Part shown: positions 1-5,704 of the stretch, piece by piece | How the letters are laid out: each line of letters starts with the position of its first letter | How positions within the stretch are numbered: position 1 is the stretch's first letter | NCBI GenBank assembly: GCA_007131625.1 | Contig: SLQC01000412.1 | Span: forward strand, 1 to 6,888 | Direction of reading: 5' to 3' | Length of the DNA stretch: 6,888 nucleotides | Source of the DNA: Balneolales bacterium | GTDB taxonomy: Bacteria > Bacteroidota > Rhodothermia > Balneolales > Natronogracilivirgulaceae | Notes under the pieces: model-generated | What the model was told of the DNA's origin: nothing | Databases searched by the model: none | The model's input: the letters and a program-made list of their open reading frames with translations, nothing else | Position numbers and translations under genes: made by a program

Positions 1-1
1 G

Positions 2-661
2 ATGCTGCCGTTACTCAATTTTAACCGGATCGCCTCGTCCCGTAAACTGCTAATCGGTTACAGCGATATCACCGCACTGCAATGGGGAATTTATGCCAGG
101 ACCGGACTTCCCTCTTTGTCAACCGGCATGCCGGCCACTGATTTTAATGCTGAACCTGTCCATCCGTATTTTGAAGAAAACTTCTGGAAGTTCATGGAGT
201 CAGGCCGGATCGATTACCGGTTGGAAGTTTCGGCAAACAGAAACAGTGGTTCCTCACATGGCATTGCGATGCCCGGCACATTGTCGGTAGCGGCAAAATT
301 GGCCGGTTCCTCTTACTTCCCGGATCTTGACAACACTATTCCGATATTCGAGGATGTGGACGAATCCCGGCACAAAATCGAGGGCTATCTACTGCAGGCA
401 AAACTGGCCGGATGGTTCGATCGGTGCCAGGCAGTTGTATTAGGCCATTTTACCGAACCGAAATATGAAACTTTTCCTGACAACCCGACACTCGAAAAAA
501 TATTCGACCGGATCTTTCGTGATCTCCCTGCAACGATTGTGACCGGGGTGCCATACGGGCATATCGACCACAAAATTCCATTTCCTCTCGGAGTGGAAAT
601 ATCCCTATCTTACGGACAGACTGTACGTTTTTCCAGCACCGATACACTGTTTGATTTTTGA
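2..661 (+). CDS. S66-family LD-carboxypeptidase (LdcA/MccF-like), 5' end missing
   Basis: C-terminal 219 residues of a serine peptidase of family S66. LdcA members remove the terminal D-Ala from muropeptide tetrapeptides during peptidoglycan recycling in the cytoplasm; MccF members cleave microcin C-type peptides. All three catalytic elements are visible: the nucleophile elbow GYSD (Ser21 of this fragment), the acidic residue in FEDVDE (Glu117) and the histidine in GVPYGH (His187). The Ser-Glu and Glu-His spacings (96 and 70) are close to those I recall for Pseudomonas LdcA (about 102 and 68). The ATG at base 2 is almost certainly an internal methionine, because family members have roughly 100 residues before the nucleophile; the true start lies left of the window. 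The stop overlaps the purN start by 4 bases. Family assignment is firm. LdcA versus MccF-type substrate is not decided by sequence, though the nearby cell-wall genes favour muropeptides. Confidence 0.9.
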   Translation: MLPLLNFNRIASSRKLLIGYSDITALQWGIYARTGLPSLSTGMPATDFNAEPVHPYFEENFWKFMESGRIDYRLEVSANRNSGSSHGIAMPGTLSVAAKLAGSSYFPDLDNTIPIFEDVDESRHKIEGYLLQAKLAGWFDRCQAVVLGHFTEPKYETFPDNPTLEKIFDRIFRDLPATIVTGVPYGHIDHKIPFPLGVEISLSYGQTVRFSSTDTLFDF

Positions 662-1386
662 ACTCAAAACGTTTAACCGTTTTTGCATCCGGAACCGGCT
701 CCAATTTTAAAGCGCTGCATCAAGCCGTTTTAAATCACGAGATTCCTGCCTGCATTACCGCCCTGGTTTGCGACAACCCCGAAGCGGGTGCCCTGCAATA
801 CGCCCGATCACATAAAATCCGCACCCACCTGATCATTCCGTCCAATTTCCCGGACCGGCAGTCGTATGAGAAAAAGTTGGAATCCGTGCTTGTGGACGAA
901 GCTCCAGACCTCATCATACTCGCCGGATATCTGAAAAAGATACCGGACCGGATTGTGGACATCTTTCCACAAAGGATTATTAACATTCATCCGGCGTTAC
1001 TACCTGCATATGGCGGCAAGGGTTGGTACGGATTGCGAGTTCACCGCGCGGTCATTGATAACCGTGATAAACTGTCCGGCTGTACCATTCACTTTGTATC
1101 TAAAATTTATGATGACGGTCCGATCATAGCCTGGGCAACTGTTCCGGTGTACACCGGCGACACCCCCGAATCACTAGCAGAAAGAGTTCAACAACAGGAA
1201 CATATTCTGTATCCCAAAGTAGTGCAGCAGTTGTTAACCCGGAATACCACCCTGACCAATAAAACCGACCAACCCGATCACAACGATCACGACAAAAAAA
1301 ACTACCACGACGATAACTTAAATCAATCCGATCACAACAATGAAACCGATCGCGATGATCAAAACGATCACAATACAAAATCATGA
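658..1386 (+). CDS. purN: Phosphoribosylglycinamide formyltransferase (GAR transformylase) with Asp/His-rich tail
   Basis: Transfers the formyl group of 10-formyl-tetrahydrofolate to GAR, the third step of de novo purine synthesis, in the cytosol. The Rossmann phosphate loop ASGTGSNF lies at residues 10-17. The catalytic block INIHPALLP holds Asn109 and His111, and DDGPI holds Asp152, matching the Asn-His-Asp triad of E. coli PurN (N106, H108, D144). The segment GGKGWYGLRVH (119-129) is the longer loop variant, which I associate with Bacteroidota-type PurN. The start is TTG: an in-frame TGA at 652-654 sits just upstream and no other start precedes the phosphate loop. TTG overlaps the previous stop (TTGA), so translation is probably coupled. 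The stop overlaps purH (ATGA). At 242 residues it is about 30 longer than E. coli PurN because of a tail (about 196-242) dominated by Asp, Asn and His; the catalytic domain itself is complete. Confidence 0.95.
   Translation: MNSKRLTVFASGTGSNFKALHQAVLNHEIPACITALVCDNPEAGALQYARSHKIRTHLIIPSNFPDRQSYEKKLESVLVDEAPDLIILAGYLKKIPDRIVDIFPQRIINIHPALLPAYGGKGWYGLRVHRAVIDNRDKLSGCTIHFVSKIYDDGPIIAWATVPVYTGDTPESLAERVQQQEHILYPKVVQQLLTRNTTLTNKTDQPDHNDHDKKNYHDDNLNQSDHNNETDRDDQNDHNTKS
1258..1383 (+). repeat. Low-complexity, imperfectly repeated 3' end of purN (Asp/Asn/His tail)
   Basis: Codons 201-242 of purN encode 11 Asp, 9 Asn and 5 His among 42 residues, with recurring Asp-His pairs (D207-H208, D210-H211, D225-H226, D237-H238). 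At DNA level the block CCGATCACAAC occurs at about 1274 and again at about 1328, and AACGATCAC at 1283 and 1364, so part of it may have grown by local duplication. It is in frame and ends exactly at the purN-purH overlap. The function is unknown; metal binding or a disordered spacer are possibilities. Confidence 0.7.
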
Positions 1387-2993
1387 CCGATCAGATCCAA
1401 CAGCTTCCTGAGCTGACAGTAGAACGAGCTTTGTTATCCGTATCCGACAAAACCGGTATTGTCGATTTGGGTAAAGCGCTGCATGTAAAAAATATTGAGA
1501 TTCTTTCTACCGGTGGCACTGCCAAAATGCTTCGAGACGCTGGAATACCGGTAACGTCTGTGTCTGAGATCACCAATTTTCCCGAATGTCTGGATGGCAG
1601 GGTCAAGACGTTGCATCCTATGATTCACGGAGCATTGCTGGCGCGCCCCCGCCAAGCTGATCATGCCCGGACTATTTCGGAGCTCGGCATCCGGCCGGTT
1701 CAGCTTGTCGTGGTAAATCTTTATCCGTTTCGTAATGCGGTAACGGCGAAACCCGGTGACCTGGAGCATGCCGTTGAGAACATCGATATCGGGGGTCCGG
1801 CCATGATACGCGCTGCCGCCAAGAACTTCGAGAACGTATGTGTACTGACGGATCCCGGCCAGTATAAAACGTTTCTGGAAGCGATAAATGGCCCCGGGGC
1901 CTGTATCCGCCCGGAACTGCGGGCATCTCTGGCTAAAAAGGCTTTCCTTCTGACTGCTGATTACGACCGCTTTATTGCAGAACATCTTGACCGTGAATTT
2001 CCGGACAAACAACCGTATGGGCATCCGGATGATCAGTCTGCCAAACCGATGTCTCCACCCGACTATCTCTCGGTGGATGAGCCTCTTTATCAATCGCTCC
2101 GCTATGGCGAAAACCCGCATCAGCCGGCGGCTGTATACGGTGATCCGGGTCCCTATATCGACTGTTTTCACGGAAAAGAACTCAGTTACAACAACTTTCT
2201 TGACATAGACGCTGCCCTGCAGCTCGGAGCCGACTTTCTGGACACCTGCGATGCACTTTGTGCGATCTTCAAGCATAATCTTCCCTGCGGCGTAGCACTT
2301 TCAGACAACACCGTCGATGCATGGGAGAAAGCATTCTCGACCGATACCGTTTCCCCGTTCGGCGGCATCATCCTTTTTAACCGGACCCTTGACATACGAA
2401 CTGTCGAAGCGGTGGATCGTATTTTCAGCGAAATCATTCTGGCTCCCGGTTTCGATGACGATGCCCGGGAACTGCTTGAGCGTAAAGCCAACCGCCGCCT
2501 CGTCCTGATCAAAAAATGGCCGGAGCCACACACCCCTCGTATCCGGTCGATCACCGGTGGCTATCTTTGGCAGCATGAAGACAGCGGTTTTGAACGTGAG
2601 TCCCATAGCGTGGTAACCAAAGTACAACCGGATGACACCCAGCGCAAAAACCTGTCGTTCGCCTGGAAAGTTGTCAAACATGTCAAATCCAATGCCATTG
2701 TCTATGCCGGCAACCAACAAACACTTGGTATCGGAACCGGTCAACCCAGCCGGGTGGATGCTTCCCGGTTTGCCGCACAGAAAGCCCGGTTTTTCGGTCA
2801 CTCCCTGGAGGGGTCGGTAATCGCATCGGACGCCTTCTTTCCGTTTGCCGACAGTGTCGAAGAAGCAGCCCTGTCCGGTGCTGTTGCAGTCATTCAGCCA
2901 GGTGGCAGCATTCGGGATGATGAAGTGATTAGCGAAGCCGACAAAAACGGCATGTCGATGATCCTAACCGGAACAAGACATTTTCGGCATTAG
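1383..2993 (+). CDS. purH: Bifunctional AICAR transformylase / IMP cyclohydrolase
   Basis: Catalyses the last two steps to IMP: formylation of AICAR by 10-formyl-THF, then ring closure. The N-terminal cyclohydrolase (MGS-like) domain covers about 12-200, with LSTGGTAKML (41-50), DGRVKTLHP (71-79) and NIDIGGPAMIRAAAKN (133-148). The transformylase domain covers about 235-536, with LRYGENPHQ (239-247), the catalytic Lys297-His298 in FKHNLPCGVA, GTGQPSRVD (451-459), and the canonical ending SDAFFPFADS through QPGGSIRD and GTRHF. Its 536 residues match the family (529 in E. coli). In the active-site block the commonly seen KHxNPCG is KHNLPCG here; this position varies in the family, so activity is expected. 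ATG overlaps the purN stop as ATGA, implying coupled translation. It ends with TAG-TAA-TAA in frame (2991-2999). It is followed by the cell-shape genes, a neighbourhood I know from Bacteroidota. Confidence 0.97.
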   Translation: MTDQIQQLPELTVERALLSVSDKTGIVDLGKALHVKNIEILSTGGTAKMLRDAGIPVTSVSEITNFPECLDGRVKTLHPMIHGALLARPRQADHARTISELGIRPVQLVVVNLYPFRNAVTAKPGDLEHAVENIDIGGPAMIRAAAKNFENVCVLTDPGQYKTFLEAINGPGACIRPELRASLAKKAFLLTADYDRFIAEHLDREFPDKQPYGHPDDQSAKPMSPPDYLSVDEPLYQSLRYGENPHQPAAVYGDPGPYIDCFHGKELSYNNFLDIDAALQLGADFLDTCDALCAIFKHNLPCGVALSDNTVDAWEKAFSTDTVSPFGGIILFNRTLDIRTVEAVDRIFSEIILAPGFDDDARELLERKANRRLVLIKKWPEPHTPRIRSITGGYLWQHEDSGFERESHSVVTKVQPDDTQRKNLSFAWKVVKHVKSNAIVYAGNQQTLGIGTGQPSRVDASRFAAQKARFFGHSLEGSVIASDAFFPFADSVEEAALSGAVAVIQPGGSIRDDEVISEADKNGMSMILTGTRHFRH

Positions 2994-3029
2994 TAATAAG
3001 TTAATTTCGGAAAATTCATTAAACACACT

Positions 3030-3040
3030 CGCATTATGCG
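3030..3040. promoter_or_regulatory. Perfect small dyad upstream of mreB (possible operator)
   Basis: CGCAT-T-ATGCG, a 5+5 perfect palindrome around one base, lies in the 107-base gap between purH and mreB (2994-3100). It has no T-run, so it is not a terminator. A protein binding site is possible, but a palindrome of this size can occur by chance. Confidence 0.2.
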
Positions 3041-3050
3041 TCTCATTATC

Positions 3051-3067
3051 GTAACTTAGGTAGTTAC
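3051..3067. promoter_or_regulatory. Perfect 6-bp inverted repeat upstream of mreB (possible operator)
   Basis: GTAACT-TAGGT-AGTTAC is a perfect 6+6 dyad with a 5-base centre, 33 bases before the mreB start and 24 bases (centre to centre) from the smaller dyad at 3030-3040. No T-run follows, so an operator is more likely than a terminator. The rest of the gap is AT-rich with no convincing -35/-10 pair or Shine-Dalgarno sequence; it is nonetheless the best place for a promoter of the mre genes. Confidence 0.3.
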
Positions 3068-3100
3068 AGAAATTGTCCCAACTGTTAATCTGGAATCATT

Positions 3101-4168
3101 ATGCCGCAGTCCGAAGCAACAAAAAGTGTCAAATCAAACCGTCAGAATAATTCACAAGGCGGTATGTTAGACTGGCTCTACACTGATATTGCCATCGATC
3201 TTGGAACAGCCAACACCCTTATCTACTCCCGTAACCATGGGATTGTACTAAACGAACCTTCTATTGTAGCATTGAACCTGGAAAATCAGACAGTGGCGAT
3301 CGGGCACGAGGCGCAGTTGATGCATGAGAAAACGCACAGAAAGATCCGGACGGTCAAGCCCTTGCGGGATGGTGTCATTGCCGATTTTGAGGTAGCGGAA
3401 CATATGATCCGCGGAATGATTAAGAAAGTTAAGGTCCGCTGGTATTCCACAACTCGAAAAATGGTGGTATGTGTACCGAGTGGTATTACGGAAGTGGAAA
3501 AACGAGCAGTTCGCGATAGTGCGGAGCATGCCGGAGCCAAGGAAGTTTTCCTGGTGGATGAACCAATGGCGGCCGCGATCGGAATTGGTTTGGATGTCCA
3601 TGAACCGGTCGGCAATATGATCGTCGACATCGGCGGCGGCACAACGGAAATTGCTGTTATCGCTTTGTCTGGCATCGTCTACTCGCAATCGGTTCGGCTC
3701 GGAGGGGATGAACTCAACGAGGATATCGTCAACTATTTCCGCCGCAACCACAATCTTCTGATCGGAGAACGTACTTCTGAACAGGTCAAATGCATGCTGG
3801 GTTCGGCTACACCGCTCGATGAAGAACTGGAATTGACAGTCAAGGGGCGGGATCTGGTTAACGGTGTACCCCGCACTCGTGTGGTGACCTCAAAAGACAT
3901 ACGAGAAGCCATATCGGAATCCGTTAATACAATAGTAGAGTCGGTAACCAAATCACTGGAACAAACACCACCGGAACTCTCGGCCGACATACTGGATCGA
4001 GGTATTTTTCTGACAGGTGGTGGGGCACTGCTAAAAAACCTTGATAAACTGATTATGGAAACAACAGATCTTCCGGTTCATATAGCCGAAGACCCGTTGA
4101 CCGCTGTTGTCCGAGGAACCGGTAAGGTGCTTGAGGATCTGGATTACTACCGGGCTATTCTAACCTGA
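3101..4168 (+). CDS. mreB: Rod shape-determining actin homologue MreB
   Basis: Bacterial actin that polymerises under the inner membrane and directs lateral cell-wall synthesis with MreC, MreD, RodA and PBP2. The actin-fold nucleotide motifs are all present: phosphate-1 IDLGTANTLIY (32-42), the phosphate-2 loop VDIGGGTTEIAVI (175-187) and the adenosine motif GIFLTGGGALLKNL (301-314). Other family signatures are GIVLNEPSIVA (47-57), PSGITEVEKRAV (126-137) and LVDEPMAAAIG (151-161). From the ATG at 3101 the protein has 355 residues, with a polar 21-residue leader (Ser, Lys, Asn, Gln rich) ahead of MLDWLYTDIAIDLG. That internal Met22 (ATG at 3164) is where most MreB proteins begin and would give 334 residues; a weak AAGG lies shortly before it, while nothing like a Shine-Dalgarno precedes 3101. 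The true start is therefore uncertain. mreC follows after 15 bases, so co-transcription is expected. Confidence 0.97.
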   Translation: MPQSEATKSVKSNRQNNSQGGMLDWLYTDIAIDLGTANTLIYSRNHGIVLNEPSIVALNLENQTVAIGHEAQLMHEKTHRKIRTVKPLRDGVIADFEVAEHMIRGMIKKVKVRWYSTTRKMVVCVPSGITEVEKRAVRDSAEHAGAKEVFLVDEPMAAAIGIGLDVHEPVGNMIVDIGGGTTEIAVIALSGIVYSQSVRLGGDELNEDIVNYFRRNHNLLIGERTSEQVKCMLGSATPLDEELELTVKGRDLVNGVPRTRVVTSKDIREAISESVNTIVESVTKSLEQTPPELSADILDRGIFLTGGGALLKNLDKLIMETTDLPVHIAEDPLTAVVRGTGKVLEDLDYYRAILT

Positions 4169-4183
4169 CAGTTTGAAACGTGA

Positions 4184-5026
4184 ATGCAATTTACTCTTCG
4201 AAAGACGGAAGACATAAAGGACTATGTCCTTACCGTTGGATTTATCCTGCTCGCATTTGTGTTCATGGTATCTCGACATGATGGTGGACTGCAATCGATA
4301 CGCAAGGTATCGGTCGTTGCGCTAAGTTATCTCGAACGACCTCTATCCCAGGCCAGAGTGTATCGAACCGCACTTCAAACAAACGAACAACTTGGTCAAC
4401 AGAATATCCTTTTACAGGATGAGCTAAACCGATTACGTTCAGTCAAAGAAGAAAGTCGCGCTTTGCGAGCCATGCTCGAATTGCAGGATACACTGGAACG
4501 CGACCTGGTTCCGGTCAAGATAGTGGCAAAAAACCTGACCGGCATCAACAACTCACTTACAATAAACAAGGGTAGTCGCGAAGGTGTGGAATCCGGTATG
4601 GCCCTGATCAATTCCGACGGCCTCATCGGACAGGTGATTGTAACGACACCCGGACATGCGCAAATCATGCCTTTTTACAACGCCCTGTTTCGAGTAAGCG
4701 CCCGTATTCAGGGAAGCCGGGCGTATGGTATTGTCTCCTGGAGCACCGAGCAATCCAGTGAGCTGGTGATGAATTACATCCCGCAGACCATCGATGTCCC
4801 CATCGGGTCTGTTGTTGAGACCTCCGGGTACAGTAATCAATTCCCTGCACATATACCCATTGGAAATGTCATCCGGACGGAACCGGAAGTGGGTCGGGAT
4901 ACAAAGAAAGTCTTTATCCGGCCTTATGTATCGCTTCACCAGATTGCTGAAGCATTTATAGTCAGATATACACCTGAGGAGGAAGTGGATCAACTTCTCT
5001 TGCAATATGATGGACTCTTTCAATGA
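4184..5026 (+). CDS. mreC: Rod shape-determining protein MreC
   Basis: Bitopic inner-membrane protein whose periplasmic domain self-assembles and activates PBP2 in the elongasome. Visible parts in order: a short cytoplasmic N-terminus, one transmembrane segment (about 14-30, YVLTVGFILLAFVFMVS), a coiled-coil region rich in Leu, Gln and Glu (about 60-100), and the beta-barrel MreC core (about 108-265). The core shows INKGSREGVESGMALIN (127-143), GLIGQV (146-151) and the late signature SGYSNQFPAHIPIGNV (214-229). The length of 280 residues is normal. The ATG at 4184 lies 15 bases after the mreB stop and is the only start that keeps the N-terminal membrane segment; no clear ribosome binding site precedes it. 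Unlike its other neighbours it is followed by a long gap (197 bases) before mreD. Confidence 0.96.
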   Translation: MQFTLRKTEDIKDYVLTVGFILLAFVFMVSRHDGGLQSIRKVSVVALSYLERPLSQARVYRTALQTNEQLGQQNILLQDELNRLRSVKEESRALRAMLELQDTLERDLVPVKIVAKNLTGINNSLTINKGSREGVESGMALINSDGLIGQVIVTTPGHAQIMPFYNALFRVSARIQGSRAYGIVSWSTEQSSELVMNYIPQTIDVPIGSVVETSGYSNQFPAHIPIGNVIRTEPEVGRDTKKVFIRPYVSLHQIAEAFIVRYTPEEEVDQLLLQYDGLFQ

Positions 5027-5085
5027 ACCAACCGGACAACATAGTCAAATTTCGATCAAATGATGCACACGGTTGCTCCATGTGA
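5023..5085 (+). other. Possible 20-codon micro-ORF overlapping the mreC stop
   Basis: An ATG at 5023 overlaps the mreC TGA in the same ATGA fashion used at the purN-purH junction, and opens a frame of 20 codons that stops with TGA at 5083-5085. It begins MNQPDNIVKF and resembles nothing I recognise. It ends 5 bases before the left arm of the inverted repeat at 5091. It could be a translationally coupled leader peptide, the remnant of a former gene start, or chance. Nothing but position supports coding. Confidence 0.15.
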
Positions 5086-5101
5086 CCGCTTCCATTTAAA
5101 A

Positions 5102-5150
5102 AACACTGACATGAAAAAACCCTGGCATGAAATTAATCCATGTCAGTATT
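5102..5150 (+). promoter_or_regulatory. Inner stem-loop in the mreC-mreD gap (candidate cis-acting RNA element)
   Basis: Arms 5102-5113 (AACACTGACATG) and 5139-5150 (CATGTCAGTATT) pair over 12 positions with one C/A mismatch, including a perfect 9-base core, around a 25-base loop. The right arm can instead form a short hairpin with the sequence just after it: GTCAGT (5142-5147), loop ATTC, ACTGAC (5152-5157). The two folds exclude each other, as in attenuators, but no T-run follows, so simple rho-independent termination is not indicated. It could also be a protein site or an mRNA processing/stability element. Strand is assigned by assuming read-through from mreC. Confidence 0.4.
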
Positions 5151-5175
5151 CACTGACCCACAGGCGGCATGATTA
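5104..5175. repeat. Imperfect tandem duplication in the mreC-mreD gap
   Basis: CACTGAC occurs at 5104-5110 and 5151-5157, and GGCATGA at 5124-5130 and 5166-5172, each second word being followed by a TTA. Two 7-base words thus recur in the same order with spacers of 13 and 8 bases, suggesting a diverged duplication of a unit of roughly 45 bases or paired binding sites. The remaining parts of the gap (5027-5090 and 5186-5223) show no further structure that I can support. Confidence 0.35.
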
Positions 5176-5223
5176 TTTAAATGGATATTCCATCTGACGT
5201 AAGAAATCAAAAAGTATAAACAG

Positions 5224-5694
5224 ATGAAATCGGATCTAATCAAACTCGGGCTTATCGGATTGATTGCCGTTTTGTTACAGTTGCTGATTTTCCGGCATTT
5301 GAGTTATCAGGCAATAGAACCGGATATTGTCCTGCTTGTTTTGATGTGGGTCATTATTACTCAAAACCGGACAAAAGCGCTTCTCTTTGCGGCAACTACA
5401 GGACTACTGACCGATTTCTTTCTCGATCTCTGGGGGCTTAATTTACTTGCAAAAACGCTGACTACGTTTATTGTTTATCCTCTTCTTATCCAGTTCAAGG
5501 AATCACGTTTGATTTTTACACAAGTTTTCTTACTTCTGTTCGTGATATCTTTATTGCACAACTTATTTTTTCTTCTCTCTGCCTATTTTACCCGTGTATA
5601 TCATGCAGAACTGGTCTTTTTCCAGATTCTTGTCGGTAGCAGCCTGCTGACAGCAATCATCGGCAGTATCATTTACTTATTGCGAGAAAATTAA
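5224..5694 (+). CDS. mreD: Rod shape-determining protein MreD
   Basis: Small polytopic inner-membrane protein of the elongasome that associates with MreC. Its 156 residues are almost entirely hydrophobic, with about five or six membrane segments (about 6-24, 31-47, 52-72, 75-90, 97-119, 131-153), separated by short charged turns such as TQNRTKA and QFKESR. Asp64 and Asp68 in TDFFLDLWGLNLL (63-75) match the usual acidic pattern of the third segment. Position between mreC and mrdA and the typical length settle the identity, because the sequence itself is poorly conserved in this family. The start is well fixed: an in-frame TAA at 5200-5202 leaves ATG 5224 as the only good choice. No Shine-Dalgarno is present, only an A-rich leader. 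mrdA starts 10 bases after the stop. An mreC-mreD gap of 197 bases is unusual. Confidence 0.93.
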   Translation: MKSDLIKLGLIGLIAVLLQLLIFRHLSYQAIEPDIVLLVLMWVIITQNRTKALLFAATTGLLTDFFLDLWGLNLLAKTLTTFIVYPLLIQFKESRLIFTQVFLLLFVISLLHNLFFLLSAYFTRVYHAELVFFQILVGSSLLTAIIGSIIYLLREN

Positions 5695-5704
5695 TCGATT
5701 TTCC

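Larger units (their letters stand above)
5091..5185. repeat. Outer inverted repeat in the mreC-mreD gap
   Basis: TCCATTTAAA (5091-5100) and TTTAAATGGA (5176-5185) are perfect 10-base inverted copies enclosing 75 bases. The central TTTAAA is itself a palindrome, so the informative part is TCCA/TGGA plus the spacing. The pair encloses a second, independent inverted repeat, which makes a folded RNA or a very small mobile-element relic conceivable. I see no target-site duplication outside the arms. Confidence 0.5.

Noticed and set aside
1434..2276. 280-codon open frame on the minus strand opposite purH
   Set aside because: It lies wholly antisense to an unmistakable purH, has no recognisable domain, and its residue pattern is that of a codon-shadow frame.
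2301..2801. 166-codon minus-strand open frame opposite the purH transformylase domain
   Set aside because: Antisense shadow of a conserved gene, with no motif and no promoter or ribosome site of its own.
2994..3100. Rho-independent terminator after purH
   Set aside because: The dyads there are short and AT-containing and none is followed by a T-run, so termination cannot be supported.
3248..3751. 167-codon minus-strand frame opposite mreB
   Set aside because: Shadow of the highly conserved MreB core; composition is explained by the complementary codons.
4553..5023. 156-codon minus-strand frame opposite mreC
   Set aside because: Shadow frame inside mreC with no family resemblance.
5154..5181. 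Promoter-like pair CTGACC / TTTAAA in the mreC-mreD gap
   Set aside because: 16-base spacing is acceptable but both boxes match sigma-70 consensus poorly, and promoters of the FCB group differ from it; kept only as a possibility.
5091..5185. Insertion-sequence-derived miniature element (MITE) with terminal inverted repeats
   Set aside because: No flanking target duplication is visible and half of the terminal repeat is the self-palindromic TTTAAA; listed as a repeat, not a mobile element.
5194..5220. Promoter-like pair CTGACG / TATAAA just before mreD
   Set aside because: The spacing is only 15 bases and transcription would start at or inside the mreD start codon; more likely chance in A/T-rich leader sequence.
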